Shown: positions 15,966 through 24,104, numbered from the stretch's first letter. The stretch is DNA of 64,000 nt from Actinomadura luzonensis (GCF_022664455.2 NZ_JAKRKC020000004.1:1-64000); one strand, 5' to 3'. Notes: generated from the letters alone by a model not told the origin. Program-made: numbers and translations.

Positions 15966-17081
15966 TCAGGGACGGTTCGGAAGGGATCCGTGTGCGAACC
16001 GCACGGTGATGGACAGGCCCCCTCCGGGGCGTGCGCCGGCGGTCAGAGTGGCGTGGTGAGCCCGCGTGACGGCATGGACGATGGCCAGGCCGAGACCGTA
16101 GCCTTCGCCGCGGCCGTGACGATCGGACGCCAGCTTCTGGAAGGGCTGGAAGAGGCGCTCGACCTGGTCGCCGGGGATGACCGGCCCGGTGTTGGCGACC
16201 GTGAGGACCGCCTGCGTGCCGGAGGTCCGCGTGGTGACCTCCAGGTGCCCGCCTTCGTGGTTGTGGCGGATGGCGTTGTCGATGAGGTTGGTGACAAGGC
16301 TTTCGATCAGTCCCGCGTCCCCAGCCGTCACCGCGGGCGAGAGATGTTCGGCCAGGCCGATGCCTTTCCGCGTGGCTCGGTCGCGGCGGGAGGCGAGCAC
16401 TTCTTCGACGACGTGGGCCAGGTCGAGGGTGTCCCAGCGGGTGACACCGCGCTCGCTGGTGGCCAGGTCCAGCAGGGCCTGGACGAGCCGCTCCTGGTGC
16501 GCGCCGAGAGCCAGGGCCTCCTGACAGACCGAGCGCAGGGTGCCGGTGTCGGCGTCGGGGTCAGCGAGGGCGACTTCGAGCAGGGTACGCAGCCCGGCCA
16601 GAGGGGTGCGCAGCTCGTGGGAGGCGTTGGCGACGAAGTGACGCTGGGCGTCGAAGGCGGCCTGCAGGCGGGCGAACAGGCCGTCGAGGGTGTGGCCGAG
16701 CTCGGTCAGCTCGTCCGTGGGCTCGCCAAGGTCGAGACGCCGGTGGAGGTCTCCGGCGGAGATGACGTTCGCGGTGGCGGTCATGGCGCGCAGCGGGTGC
16801 AGGAACCGGCCGGCGACATACCAGCCGAGAGCCAGGGCGACGGGAATCAGAATGACCAGGGCGACGGCGGATCCCGTGAGGACCTGGGGCAGGCCGATGC
16901 CGGGCCCGGTTTCGGTGAGCGTGCTCCGCGAGGGCCGGCCCTTGGGGACGGCCGCGTCGATGCTGGCGAGCGGGACGACGACCATGACGAGCACGAGGAC
17001 GCCGGCGGCGTAGATGCCCGCCGCGTAGGCGAGCGCGAGCCGCTTCTGCAGGGACCTGCCGGCCGCCTTCCGGGAGATCAC
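15966..17081 (-). CDS. Sensor histidine kinase (OmpR-partner type)
   Basis: About 371 residues: cytoplasmic N-terminus, helix near 20-40 (LALAYAAGIYAAGVLVLVMV), short external loop, second helix near 75-95 (AVALVILIPVALALGWYVAG), HAMP linker, HisKA with the phospho-accepting His in FVANASHELRTPLAGLR, and a HATPase domain with N-box (NLIDNAIRHNHEGG) and G-box (GEGYGLGLAIVHAV). It starts at GTG 17081, overlapping the response-regulator stop as GTGA, so the two are translationally coupled. The short sensor loop gives no clue to the signal. Confidence 0.88.
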   Translation of the reverse strand: MISRKAAGRSLQKRLALAYAAGIYAAGVLVLVMVVVPLASIDAAVPKGRPSRSTLTETGPGIGLPQVLTGSAVALVILIPVALALGWYVAGRFLHPLRAMTATANVISAGDLHRRLDLGEPTDELTELGHTLDGLFARLQAAFDAQRHFVANASHELRTPLAGLRTLLEVALADPDADTGTLRSVCQEALALGAHQERLVQALLDLATSERGVTRWDTLDLAHVVEEVLASRRDRATRKGIGLAEHLSPAVTAGDAGLIESLVTNLIDNAIRHNHEGGHLEVTTRTSGTQAVLTVANTGPVIPGDQVERLFQPFQKLASDRHGRGEGYGLGLAIVHAVTRAHHATLTAGARPGGGLSITVRFAHGSLPNRP

Positions 17082-17746
17082 GACGGTCCGATGCGGTAGC
17101 CGCCTTCGCGGATGGTCTCGATCACCGGCGGGTCGCCGAGTTTGGCCCGCAACCGGTGCATGGTGTGCTTGACGGCGCTGCTGAACGGGTCGGCGGCCTC
17201 GTCCCAGACGCGTTCGAGCAGCTCCTCTGCGGAGATGACCAAGCCGGGCGCGGACAGCAGGCATTCGAGCAGGGCGAACTCCTTGGGGCTCAGCTCGAGC
17301 CGCCGGCCCGCCCGGAACGCGTTGCGGCGGGCGGGGTCGAGGGTGATGTCCCCGCAGGCCAGGGTGGGCGGTAGCGGCGGGGTAGCGCGGCGGGCCAGGG
17401 CGCGGACGCGGGCGACCAGTTCGGCGAACGCGAACGGCTTGGGCAGGTAGTCGTCGGCGCCGAGACCGAGCCCGTCGACACGGTCCTCGATCGTGCCGGA
17501 GGCGGTGAGCATCAGCACGCGGGTGTCGCACCGACCGTGGGCCAGCCGCCGGCAGATCTCGTCCCCGTGGACGCCGGGCAGGTCACGATCGAGGATCACC
17601 ACGTCGTAGCGGGTGACGGCCAGGCGCTCGAGGGCGGCGGTCCCGTCCAGGACGACGTCGACGGCCATGCCCTCGCGGCGCAGCCCGGTCCCGATGGAGC
17701 GGGCCAGGACCTCGAAGTCCTCGACGACGAGGACCCTCACCGCCAC
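17078..17746 (-). CDS. OmpR/PhoB-family response regulator
   Basis: 222 residues. Receiver domain with acidic pocket (VVED), phospho-acceptor Asp in VVILDRDLPGVHGDE at about 52 and Lys in DDYLPKPFAF; C-terminal winged helix (SPKEFALLECLLSAPG ... HTMHRLRAKLGDPPVIETI, REGGYRIG). Starts at GTG 17746 or the GTG two codons later. It forms an operon with the kinase. The 49-bp repeat lies 64-112 bp upstream of its start codon and so within its likely promoter region. Confidence 0.9.
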   Translation of the reverse strand: MAVRVLVVEDFEVLARSIGTGLRREGMAVDVVLDGTAALERLAVTRYDVVILDRDLPGVHGDEICRRLAHGRCDTRVLMLTASGTIEDRVDGLGLGADDYLPKPFAFAELVARVRALARRATPPLPPTLACGDITLDPARRNAFRAGRRLELSPKEFALLECLLSAPGLVISAEELLERVWDEAADPFSSAVKHTMHRLRAKLGDPPVIETIREGGYRIGPS

Positions 17747-17809
17747 TCACCACCGGCCGTCACGCGGGCAGGGCGGCCGGGCCTGCCGCCGGGTCGAGAT
17801 GCCATGCCG

Positions 17810-17858
17810 TCAACGATGCCAGATGCCCGGTCGCAGCCCGGTCGCAGCGGCCGCGACC
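17810..17858 (-). repeat. 49-bp inverted repeat, arm 2
   Basis: Reverse complement of 15735-15783 with one mismatch (the base after CCAGAT). It directly abuts the truncated end of the Tn3 transposase remnant, whose reading frame breaks after SYTNH. Confidence 0.85.
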
Positions 17859-18608
17859 GTGGTTGGTGTAGGAGGCACGCAGCGTGGTCTGCACCGTTGT
17901 GCGGTAGGCCGGCCCCTTGGTCTTGAACTCGTGCACCAGATCCCGCAGCGTCTGCTCGCCGCCGCTGACAGCCGGGAAGATGACCTTGCGGACCGAATCG
18001 CCGGGCTGACCGAGCGCGGCGCCGGCGACCTTGAACAGGATGTTCTCCTTCCCGGTCACCCACTTCAACGCCGCTCCTGGACCAGCGCCGCCAGCAGCAG
18101 CACCGTCAGCTCACGCGGATGCGTGCGCATGTGGGAAGGCGCTTCCACCGCCGCCCGGGCCCGCCACGCAGCCAGCACCTTGGGCGCCACATCGGCGAAC
18201 AACCCGGGCGGCAGTCCGATCGAGCGCGCCGCCGCCAGCTTGCGGATCTCGGTCATCATCCTCGGCAGGCGCCTCACCCGTGGGTTCCTGACGGTCGCCG
18301 GCCCCCTCGCCTACCGCGCGGCTCGCATCGTCGATGCCGACCAGGGCGTAGATCCGCTGTGTGGTCTCGGGAGTCAACCGGGAGGCGATCCGTACCGACC
18401 AGGCGACCTCCGCGTTGTGCAGGGCCGAGGCCACGATCCGGCAGATCCGGCCGAACTCCGAGGCAGGAACCCGGACCTGCTTGGCCACATGCTCAACCAT
18501 GTCGTCCGGCAGCTCTGAGCGGATCAGGTCGCGCTCTTCGTCCAGGATCGTCCAGTGCTCGACCAACTCGTCGATGGGCATCGGGGGTGTTTCATGACCA
18601 CTCGGCAT
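17859..18608 (-). pseudogene. Tn3-family transposase, multiply deleted
   Basis: Pieces of one Tn3 transposase appear in the right order on the minus strand: MPIDELVEHWTILDEERDLI and ELPDDMVEHVAKQVRVP (N-terminal DUF4158), then in another frame MMTEIRKLAAARSIGLPPGL and FADVAPKVLAAWRARAAVEA, then VTGKENILFKVAGAALGQP and TLRDLVHEFKTKGPAYRT ending at TLRASYTNH. Internal deletions and frameshifts remove most of about 1000 residues, and the DDE catalytic half is gone. The end coincides with the 49-bp repeat arm, suggesting recombination there. Confidence 0.8.
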
Positions 18609-18714
18609 TGACCAGGCAAGTCACAGCATGATCAACGCCGTTTGGGGCTCAGTTGGGTCGGGCCAGGGCGCGGTGCTGGTCTTGCGATTAGCCCGTTTCC
18701 CTGACCCGCCCGCC

Positions 18715-18748
18715 GAACCCGGCGTGCATGTCTCCATGCACCGGGCTC
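18715..18748 (-). ncRNA. Group II intron domain V
   Basis: A 34-nt hairpin starting GAGCCCGGTGCATG, capped by a GAGA tetraloop, then CATGCACGCCGGGTTC. It has the AGC catalytic triad near the 5' strand, a two-nucleotide bulge (CG) in the 3' strand and the expected length, the most conserved element of group II ribozymes. Confidence 0.85.
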
Positions 18749-18769
18749 TCCGCGTGTCTTGCCCGGTGG

Positions 18770-20251
18770 TCAACCGCCTGCAGCGGCGGTTGCCGGTGGT
18801 GGTGTCCACGGCGTCGGAATCTTGGTTCCGCGATAGCGGTAACGGGTCACTTTGACGCTGGATGCGCCGGTGAACTCGACGCCGTTGCAGGCCAGCTTCC
18901 AGGTGCCGGGCAGGCAGAACCGGCGGATCAGCTGCTGCCAGCTGATCCGGGAGTGCTTGCGGAAGATCCAGGCGACGATGCGATGCCATGCGTGGTAATC
19001 AATCGCGCCGAAGATCGCCTTGGACACTCCGTGCCGGAAGTAGTTCGCCCATCCACGCAGCGTCCGGTTCAAGCTGATCAGCAGCTCGTCTGGGCGCATG
19101 TCCTGGTAGGCCCTGCGTGTTCGGTCTTTCACCTTGTCCTTGATCGCTTGGATCGCTCTCCTGGACGGTTTGGTGTAGACGTAGTACTTCTGCGTTCCTC
19201 GTTTGCGCTGCCTTCTGATGTGGAAGCCGAGGAAGTCGAAGCCCTCGTCGATGTGGACGACGCGGGTCTTGTCCGGTGACAGCCGCAGCCCCAGCGGGGC
19301 GAGCACGCCTGTCACCTCCTCGCGCAGGGCCTCGGCATGGTGGCGTTCGCCGGATACGACCACAACGAAGTCGTCGGCGTATCGGATGAGCCGCCAGTTG
19401 CCCAGGCCGTTCCTCCTGCGCCTGGCCCGCCACTTGTCGGTTCGCATCTCCCGTTTCCATTGCCGGTCGAAGTGCTCGTCCAGCGCGGATAAGGCGATGT
19501 TGGCCAGCAGCGGAGACAGGACGCCACCCTGGGGTGTTCCGGCCGGTGTCGCTTCCCAGTCTCCGATTGTCGTCATGACACCGGATTTCAGGAACGCCTT
19601 CACCAGCGTGTTCACGCGCTTGTCGGAGATCCTTGCCCGCAGCCGGGTCATCAGCGCCGTGTGCTCGATCTCGTCGAAACAGGCGTGGATGTCGGCCTCC
19701 AGGATCCAGTGGTACTTCATGGAGCCCGAGGACAGATGGTGGATCTCGGCGACGGCGTCGTGTGCTCGCCGGTTGGGGCGGAACCCATATGAGGACGGCA
19801 GAAAGTCCGCCTCGAAGATGGGTTCCAGCACCGCCTTGAGGCTGGCCTGGACCACTCGGTCGGCGATGGTGGGGATGCCCAGCTTGCGCAACTTGCCGCC
19901 CGCCTTGGGAATCATCACCTGCCGCACCTCAGCAGGTTCGAACTCGCCCGACTTCAGCGAGGTGCGAATCTGCGCCAGGAAAGCCTCAACCCCGATCCGG
20001 GTCTCGATCTGTAAGGCTGTGGCCCGATCGACTCCCGGAGTTCGTCCTCCGGTGTTGGTGGACACGCGTTCCCACGCGTGCATCAGAAACGCCGGGTCAT
20101 AGACGAGGTTGAACAGGTCACCAAACCGGCGGTCAGGGTCTTTGACCGCCCACCGGTGCAACTTGCTCTGCATCCTCCGTACCGCCAGGTAAGCCGGATC
20201 AGCGTCCGGCCACCTCACGGCGCCGGCATTCACCGGCGCATCTTCGGACAT
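18770..20251 (-). CDS. ltrA: Group II intron reverse transcriptase/maturase
   Basis: 493 residues. Reverse-transcriptase blocks are in order: GGRTPGVDRATALQIE, RVVQASLKAVLEPIFE, SSYGFRPNRRAHDAV, ADIHACFDEIEH, TPQGGVLSPLLANIAL, the catalytic RYADDFVVV, and FLGFHIRR. The maturase X domain follows (SLNRTLRGWANYFRHG). No HNH endonuclease is present after the X domain, as in many actinobacterial introns that insert at single-stranded DNA of replication forks. The ATG at 20251 was chosen for its GGAG nine bases upstream; a GTG in frame is possible 8 codons earlier. Confidence 0.92.
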   Translation of the reverse strand: MSEDAPVNAGAVRWPDADPAYLAVRRMQSKLHRWAVKDPDRRFGDLFNLVYDPAFLMHAWERVSTNTGGRTPGVDRATALQIETRIGVEAFLAQIRTSLKSGEFEPAEVRQVMIPKAGGKLRKLGIPTIADRVVQASLKAVLEPIFEADFLPSSYGFRPNRRAHDAVAEIHHLSSGSMKYHWILEADIHACFDEIEHTALMTRLRARISDKRVNTLVKAFLKSGVMTTIGDWEATPAGTPQGGVLSPLLANIALSALDEHFDRQWKREMRTDKWRARRRRNGLGNWRLIRYADDFVVVVSGERHHAEALREEVTGVLAPLGLRLSPDKTRVVHIDEGFDFLGFHIRRQRKRGTQKYYVYTKPSRRAIQAIKDKVKDRTRRAYQDMRPDELLISLNRTLRGWANYFRHGVSKAIFGAIDYHAWHRIVAWIFRKHSRISWQQLIRRFCLPGTWKLACNGVEFTGASSVKVTRYRYRGTKIPTPWTPPPATAAAGG

Positions 20252-20869
20252 TGCACTCTTCTCCTTGACCGACACGCTGCCGCCCTTCCCCACGTGCCGG
20301 GCTCTCCCCAGCTCCGAGTACTACGGCGGCTCCGCCCCGCTCGGGCCTTCGGCGGGCATCACACCTATCTCCCGCCGCCCGCCTGGAAAGGCAAGCAGCA
20401 GGAGAACGAACCCGAACGGTTCCCATGTTCACTGCTGTCCGATCAACGGGTTAGGCACCCGGCTCTACCCCTGCGGCCTCGCCACGGCTACGCCGTAGTC
20501 CTTCACCGTGACCTCCCAGCCCAGGCTGCCAATACCCGACCAGAAGTTCCTCGCCCGTCATGAGGAGCGAGTACGCACCGCTGACCAGCCCACATCCACC
20601 GGGTTGGAGCTGGCAAGAATTCAAGAGGCGTAAGACACCGGTTCCTCGCGTATACCTTCCCGTCTCGCTCACCGGGCCCGGCCCATCCGGTAGTGCTGGA
20701 CCGACCCGACTTCGTCGAGGCTGCTCCCGCCCTCCCCGGTGATCCCCGGCTCAGGCTGCCTCCTGCTTCACCCCGCCGCTACGACAGCCGGGCGATGGTG
20801 GTCTTCCACCTCCATTCGGACAAACAGCGCTTTCCATGGCGCACTGACACGTTTCTTACCGGCACCCCT

Positions 20870-21048
20870 ACCAAGATCGAGGGCGTCGGCGAGAAGATGC
20901 GCCGGTGAGCTGCGCGCTGACGCCGCTCGGCGAGGGTGTCACGGAGCCGCTCCAGGCGCTGTCCGACTGGATCCGCGATCATGCCGACGCCATCGTGGCC
21001 GCTCAGGCGGCGTACGATCCGGCCGCCGACGGCTCAGGGCCGCGGTAG
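20870..21048 (+). pseudogene. HxlR-family regulator, 3' remnant
   Basis: CALTPLGEGVTEPLQALSDW, then IRDHADAIVAAQAAYD and a stop at 21046-21048, is the conserved end of HxlR winged-helix regulators. Just upstream but in a different frame is TKIEGVGEKM, which matches the family's earlier RIEGVSEKML segment; the recognition region between is deleted. The group II intron 5' end lies 26 bp upstream on the other strand. Confidence 0.65.
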
Positions 21049-21100
21049 CGCTCGCTCTCCGGGCCGGGACGACGTGGCGCGCCCGCCGGCCCGGGCGCGG

Positions 21101-21529
21101 TCAGTGCGAGTGGGCTTCTTCGAGGGAGGCTCCCGCGAGGAGCGCCGCGATGCCCCGGGTGAAGTTGGGGCACTCGGTCAGGTCCTCGTGCGGGCAGGCC
21201 AGCCCGTGCGCGATCGCGGTGCGTGCCGCCTGCGCCCGCGCGATGCGCCGGTCCAGCTCGGCGAGCTTGCGCTCGTGCAGCTCGCGCCAGCCGTCGTCGC
21301 GGGCCGACGGGCGGTGCGCGACGAGCGCCTTGATCTCGCGCAACGTGAAGCCGACGTCCCGCAGCAACAGGATCAGGCCGACCTGGCTCGTCATCGCCGG
21401 CGGGTAGCGCCGCCGGCCCGCGACGCGGGCCGGCCGGGGGAGGAGACCGAGGTCCTCCCAGTAACGCAACGTGGAGGCGGCGACGCCCACCTGGCCCGCC
21501 AGCTCGCCGATCGTCAGCAGCTCGCCCAT
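21101..21529 (-). CDS. MerR-family transcriptional regulator
   Basis: 142 residues. Residues 1-70 form the MerR winged HTH (LLTIGELAGQVGVAASTLRY, WEDLGLLPRPARV, GRRRYP), followed by a dimerisation coiled coil and a C-terminal stretch with two cysteines (CPHEDLTEC) that could bind a metal or act as a redox switch. The ATG at 21529 lies 3 bp from a SoxR-like palindrome and has no ribosome site, so the transcript may be leaderless, or translation may begin upstream at the in-frame ATG at 21613, within the divergent methyltransferase gene. It is divergent from the methyltransferase gene it presumably controls. Confidence 0.85.
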   Translation of the reverse strand: MGELLTIGELAGQVGVAASTLRYWEDLGLLPRPARVAGRRRYPPAMTSQVGLILLLRDVGFTLREIKALVAHRPSARDDGWRELHERKLAELDRRIARAQAARTAIAHGLACPHEDLTECPNFTRGIAALLAGASLEEAHSH

Positions 21530-21532
21530 TGA

Positions 21533-21550
21533 CTTCAAGCATACTTGAAG
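21533..21550. promoter_or_regulatory. MerR-type operator palindrome
   Basis: CTTCAAG-CATA-CTTGAAG, a perfect 7-bp inverted repeat with 4-bp centre, in the 37 bp between the divergent merR-like and methyltransferase genes. It resembles the SoxR box (CCTCAAG-N4-CTTGAGG) in arm sequence and spacing. TTGACT at 21529-21534 is a candidate -35 box for the methyltransferase gene. Confidence 0.7.
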
Positions 21551-21566
21551 AGGTTGACTCGCGATC

Positions 21567-22220
21567 ATGTCGAACGCGGACACGTCTCTCAGACGACGGG
21601 TGCTCCTTCGCATGGTGCGCCAGTTCCATCATCCCCGGGGGCTTCCCGGCCGGTTCGTCGGCTGGTTCATGGCCCATCGCGGCTCCAACCGGCAACGCAA
21701 CGTGTGGGCGGTGTCGTTGCTGGACGTCGAACCCGCCGAGCGGGTGCTGGAGATCGGCTTCGGCCCGGGGATCGCCATCGCCGAGCTGGCCCGCCGCGCC
21801 ACCGAGGGCCACGTCTACGGCATCGACCACTCGCAGGTCATGGTGGCCCAGGCCGGCCGGCGCAACGCCGACGCGGTACGGGCGCGCCGCGTGCACCTCG
21901 TCCACGCCTCCGTGGACCGGCTGCCGGACTTCGGCGAACCGCTCGACGCGGTGCTCGCCGTCAACTCCCTGGGGTTCTGGCCCGACCCGGTCGCCCGGCT
22001 CCGGGAGGTGCGCGGCGTGCTCCGTCCGGGCGGACGCATCGCGCTCGTCAGTCAGCCCCGCTGTCCCGGAGCCGACCGCGGCACCACGGACCGCGCCGCC
22101 GAGGAGCTGCGCGACCTGCTCACCAGGGCGGGCTTCGCCGATCTGCGCACCGAGATGCTGGGCCTCGACCCGCCCGTCGCCTGCGTGCTCGCCGTCAACC
22201 CGGCGAGCGGTACGGACTGA
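21567..22220 (+). CDS. Class I SAM-dependent methyltransferase
   Basis: 217 residues. Motif I is VLEIGFGPGIAIAELA at about 60-75, followed by an acidic VYGIDHS strand (motif II), and FWPDPVARLREVRGVLRPGG as the post-motif. It is of the UbiE/small-molecule methyltransferase type; substrate unknown. Divergent from the MerR gene with the operator between them, implying induction by the MerR signal. No strong ribosome site is visible before the ATG. Confidence 0.85.
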   Translation: MSNADTSLRRRVLLRMVRQFHHPRGLPGRFVGWFMAHRGSNRQRNVWAVSLLDVEPAERVLEIGFGPGIAIAELARRATEGHVYGIDHSQVMVAQAGRRNADAVRARRVHLVHASVDRLPDFGEPLDAVLAVNSLGFWPDPVARLREVRGVLRPGGRIALVSQPRCPGADRGTTDRAAEELRDLLTRAGFADLRTEMLGLDPPVACVLAVNPASGTD

Positions 22221-22229
22221 CCGTTCTCA

Positions 22230-22985
22230 TCACGCCTGGCGGCGTCGCGTGGAGAGCGCCTGCCGCCAGTGCTCGGCCGCCTGCGCCATGTCGTGGCCGA
22301 GCAGCTCGAAGAACTGGCTCGTGGTGTGGAGCCGGTCGCCGGCGGGCGTGCCGGTGCCGAGGATCTGCGCGCCTTGCCGGGCGGTGTCGGCCCACCGTGC
22401 CATCGACCTGGTGCTGGCCGCCCAGGCCCGGTACCAGACCTCGGTGTCGACGAGGTAGCGCATGTGGCGGCCCTCGCGTTCGCGGGCGACCAGCTCCCTC
22501 TGTTCGAGCCACCGCACGGCGTGGGAGATCGTCGCCGGGCTGACCTGAAGACGCTGGACCAGCTCGACGGCGGTCAGGCTGCCGCTCTCGCTGATGAACA
22601 GCGCGGCGAACACCCGGGCCGTCATCGGCGCCATGCCGGTCTCGGTCATCATGGCGACGAACCGCTCCTCGAACTCCCGGACCGTGGCCGCGTCACGATC
22701 CCGGGCGGCGTCCAGAACGGCGGCGTCCAGAACGGCGGTGTCCGGAACGGCGGGGTCCGGAACGGCGGCGTACGGAGCACGCCTGCGGCGGCGGGCCCGC
22801 CAGCTCGTCGCGTGCTGGGCGCGGGCGGCCCGGTAGCCGTGCGGGCCGCCGTTCCGCGCGATCTCGCGGCTCACGGTGGACCTGGACCGGCCCAGCCTGC
22901 GGGCGATCTCCGCGTAGGTCAGCCCGGCCGCGAGCCCTTCGGCGATGCGGCGGCGATGCTCGGCCGTCAGCCGTTCCCCTGGCAT
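22230..22985 (-). CDS. Double-HTH regulator (IS30-like HTH fused to MarR/GbsR-like domain)
   Basis: 251 residues. Residues about 5-45 (RLTAEHRRRIAEGLAAGLTY, EIARRLGRSRSTVSREI) form an HTH_38 domain as in IS30 transposases. Residues about 75-98 are a low-complexity linker of V-[PL]-D-x-A pentapeptides encoded by a 15-bp tandem repeat. Residues about 105-250 form a GbsR/MarR-type winged helix (FEERFVAMMTETGMAPMTAR, LVQRLQVSPATISHAV). Start at 22985 behind GGAAGGGTCAC. It is divergent from an SDR gene and probably regulates it. Confidence 0.8.
   Translation of the reverse strand: MPGERLTAEHRRRIAEGLAAGLTYAEIARRLGRSRSTVSREIARNGGPHGYRAARAQHATSWRARRRRRAPYAAVPDPAVPDTAVLDAAVLDAARDRDAATVREFEERFVAMMTETGMAPMTARVFAALFISESGSLTAVELVQRLQVSPATISHAVRWLEQRELVAREREGRHMRYLVDTEVWYRAWAASTRSMARWADTARQGAQILGTGTPAGDRLHTTSQFFELLGHDMAQAAEHWRQALSTRRRQA
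22704..22778. repeat. Five 15-bp tandem repeats inside the double-HTH regulator gene
   Basis: Units GGCGGCGTCCAGAAC (22704-22718 and 22719-22733), then variants GGCGGTGTCCGGAAC, GGCGGGGTCCGGAAC and GGCGGCGTACGGAGC. Because the unit is a multiple of three, changes in copy number would keep the frame and only change linker length. Confidence 0.85.
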
Positions 22986-23124
22986 GTGACCCTTCCTTTG
23001 TTGCACTCAGCTACACGCTCATTGCACCATTACAGGGCCGTTCACCTGCGGGTTCGCGATTCGTGAGTTGCCCGGCGCAGTGCGCGATCCTAGCCTGCTC
23101 CTCGTATCGAAGGGGAGAGGAACC

Positions 23125-23946
23125 ATGCAGAAGGTCGTTCTCGTCACGGGCGCCTCCGCCGGCATCGGCAAGGCCACCGCACTCGAGCTCATCCGCGCCG
23201 GCCACACCGTGTACGGCGCCGCGCGCCGCCTCGGCAGGATGGGCGACATCCGCGAGGCCGGCGGCCACGCCCTGGCGATGGACGCACGCCGCCCGGAGGA
23301 CCTGGAGCGGGCCGTCGGCACCGTCATCGGCGAGCAGGGCCGCATCGACGTCCTGATCAACAACGCCGGCACCGTCCTCCACGGCGCGGCCGAGGACGTC
23401 CCGCTCGACCAGGCGCGCGACCAGTTCGAGGTCAACGTCTTCGCGCCCGCCCGGCTGGTCCAGCTCGTCCTGCCGCACCTGCGCGAGCAGGGGTCCGGCA
23501 CGATCGTCAACGTCTCCTCCGTCGGCGGCGAGATCGCGCTCCCGCTCGGCTGCTGGTACTACGCGACCAAGCACGCGCTGGAGGCCTACTCCGACTCGCT
23601 GCGGATGGAGGTCGAGCCGTTCGGCATCGACGTCGTGATCATCCAGCCCGGCATCATCAGGACCGGCTTCGAGGACCATACGGCGCGGGACCTCCGCACG
23701 ATCTCCGGGACGACGGCGTACGGGGAGATGGCCGAGGCCATGGCCAGGCGCGCCGAGGCGCAGCTCGGCGACGACAGCCAGGGCAGCGACCCGGGGGTCG
23801 TCGCCGCCGTCATCCGGCGGGCCGTCGAGGCCGGCAAGCCCGAGACGCGCTACGTGGTGGGCTGGATGGCCGACCAGCTCCTGGAGCTGAACAGGACGCT
23901 GCCGGACCGCGAGTTCGACCGGCTCGTCACGAACGCGGCCAAGTAG
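23125..23946 (+). CDS. SDR-family NAD(P)-dependent oxidoreductase
   Basis: 273 residues of the classical short-chain dehydrogenase type: TGASAGIG at 8-15, NNAG at about 80, serine in NVSSVGG at about 133, YYATK (Tyr and Lys) at about 148-152. The C-terminal half resembles the 17-beta-HSD-like subset used on hydrophobic alcohols. Good ribosome site (AGGGGAGAGGAACC). Divergent from the double-HTH regulator gene across about 140 bp. Confidence 0.85.
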   Translation: MQKVVLVTGASAGIGKATALELIRAGHTVYGAARRLGRMGDIREAGGHALAMDARRPEDLERAVGTVIGEQGRIDVLINNAGTVLHGAAEDVPLDQARDQFEVNVFAPARLVQLVLPHLREQGSGTIVNVSSVGGEIALPLGCWYYATKHALEAYSDSLRMEVEPFGIDVVIIQPGIIRTGFEDHTARDLRTISGTTAYGEMAEAMARRAEAQLGDDSQGSDPGVVAAVIRRAVEAGKPETRYVVGWMADQLLELNRTLPDREFDRLVTNAAK

Positions 23947-24058
23947 GCGCGGAACGCTCCCGAGGGAGCTGCTCGCGTCGTTCAGCACGGGCGACATGCC
24001 TCCCGGAGCATGACCACATAGCAATATTGATCTTCGACACCATAGCTCCTGGGTCATA

Positions 24059-24088
24059 GTGTCTCTCGCGTCAAGACGCGAGAGACAC
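24059..24088. promoter_or_regulatory. Perfect 30-bp palindrome before the copper-oxidase operon
   Basis: Arms GTGTCTCTCGCGTC and GACGCGAGAGACAC, 14 bp each and perfectly complementary, separated only by AA. It ends 16 bp before the ATG of the small membrane-protein gene and immediately precedes the ribosome site AGGAGGA. A 2-nt centre is too short for an RNA loop without opening pairs, which favours a protein operator. CATAGT just upstream is a plausible -10. Confidence 0.75.
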
Positions 24089-24104
24089 GACAGGAGGACT
24101 CCTC

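Larger units (their letters stand above)
18650..20844 (-). mobile_element. Group II intron, apparently complete
   Basis: On the minus strand a typical 5' end GTGCGCCATGGAAAG begins at 20844, about 590 bases of ribozyme sequence (domains I-III) precede the maturase gene, and downstream lie a canonical 34-nt domain V (18715-18748) and a domain VI stem (arms CGGGTCAGGG and CCCTGGCCCG around 18660-18710). The 3' end is near 18650, uncertain by about 10 nt. Retention of both ends, domain V and an intact reverse transcriptase suggests it could still splice. It lies between a degraded HxlR gene and the Tn3 remnant. Confidence 0.85.
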
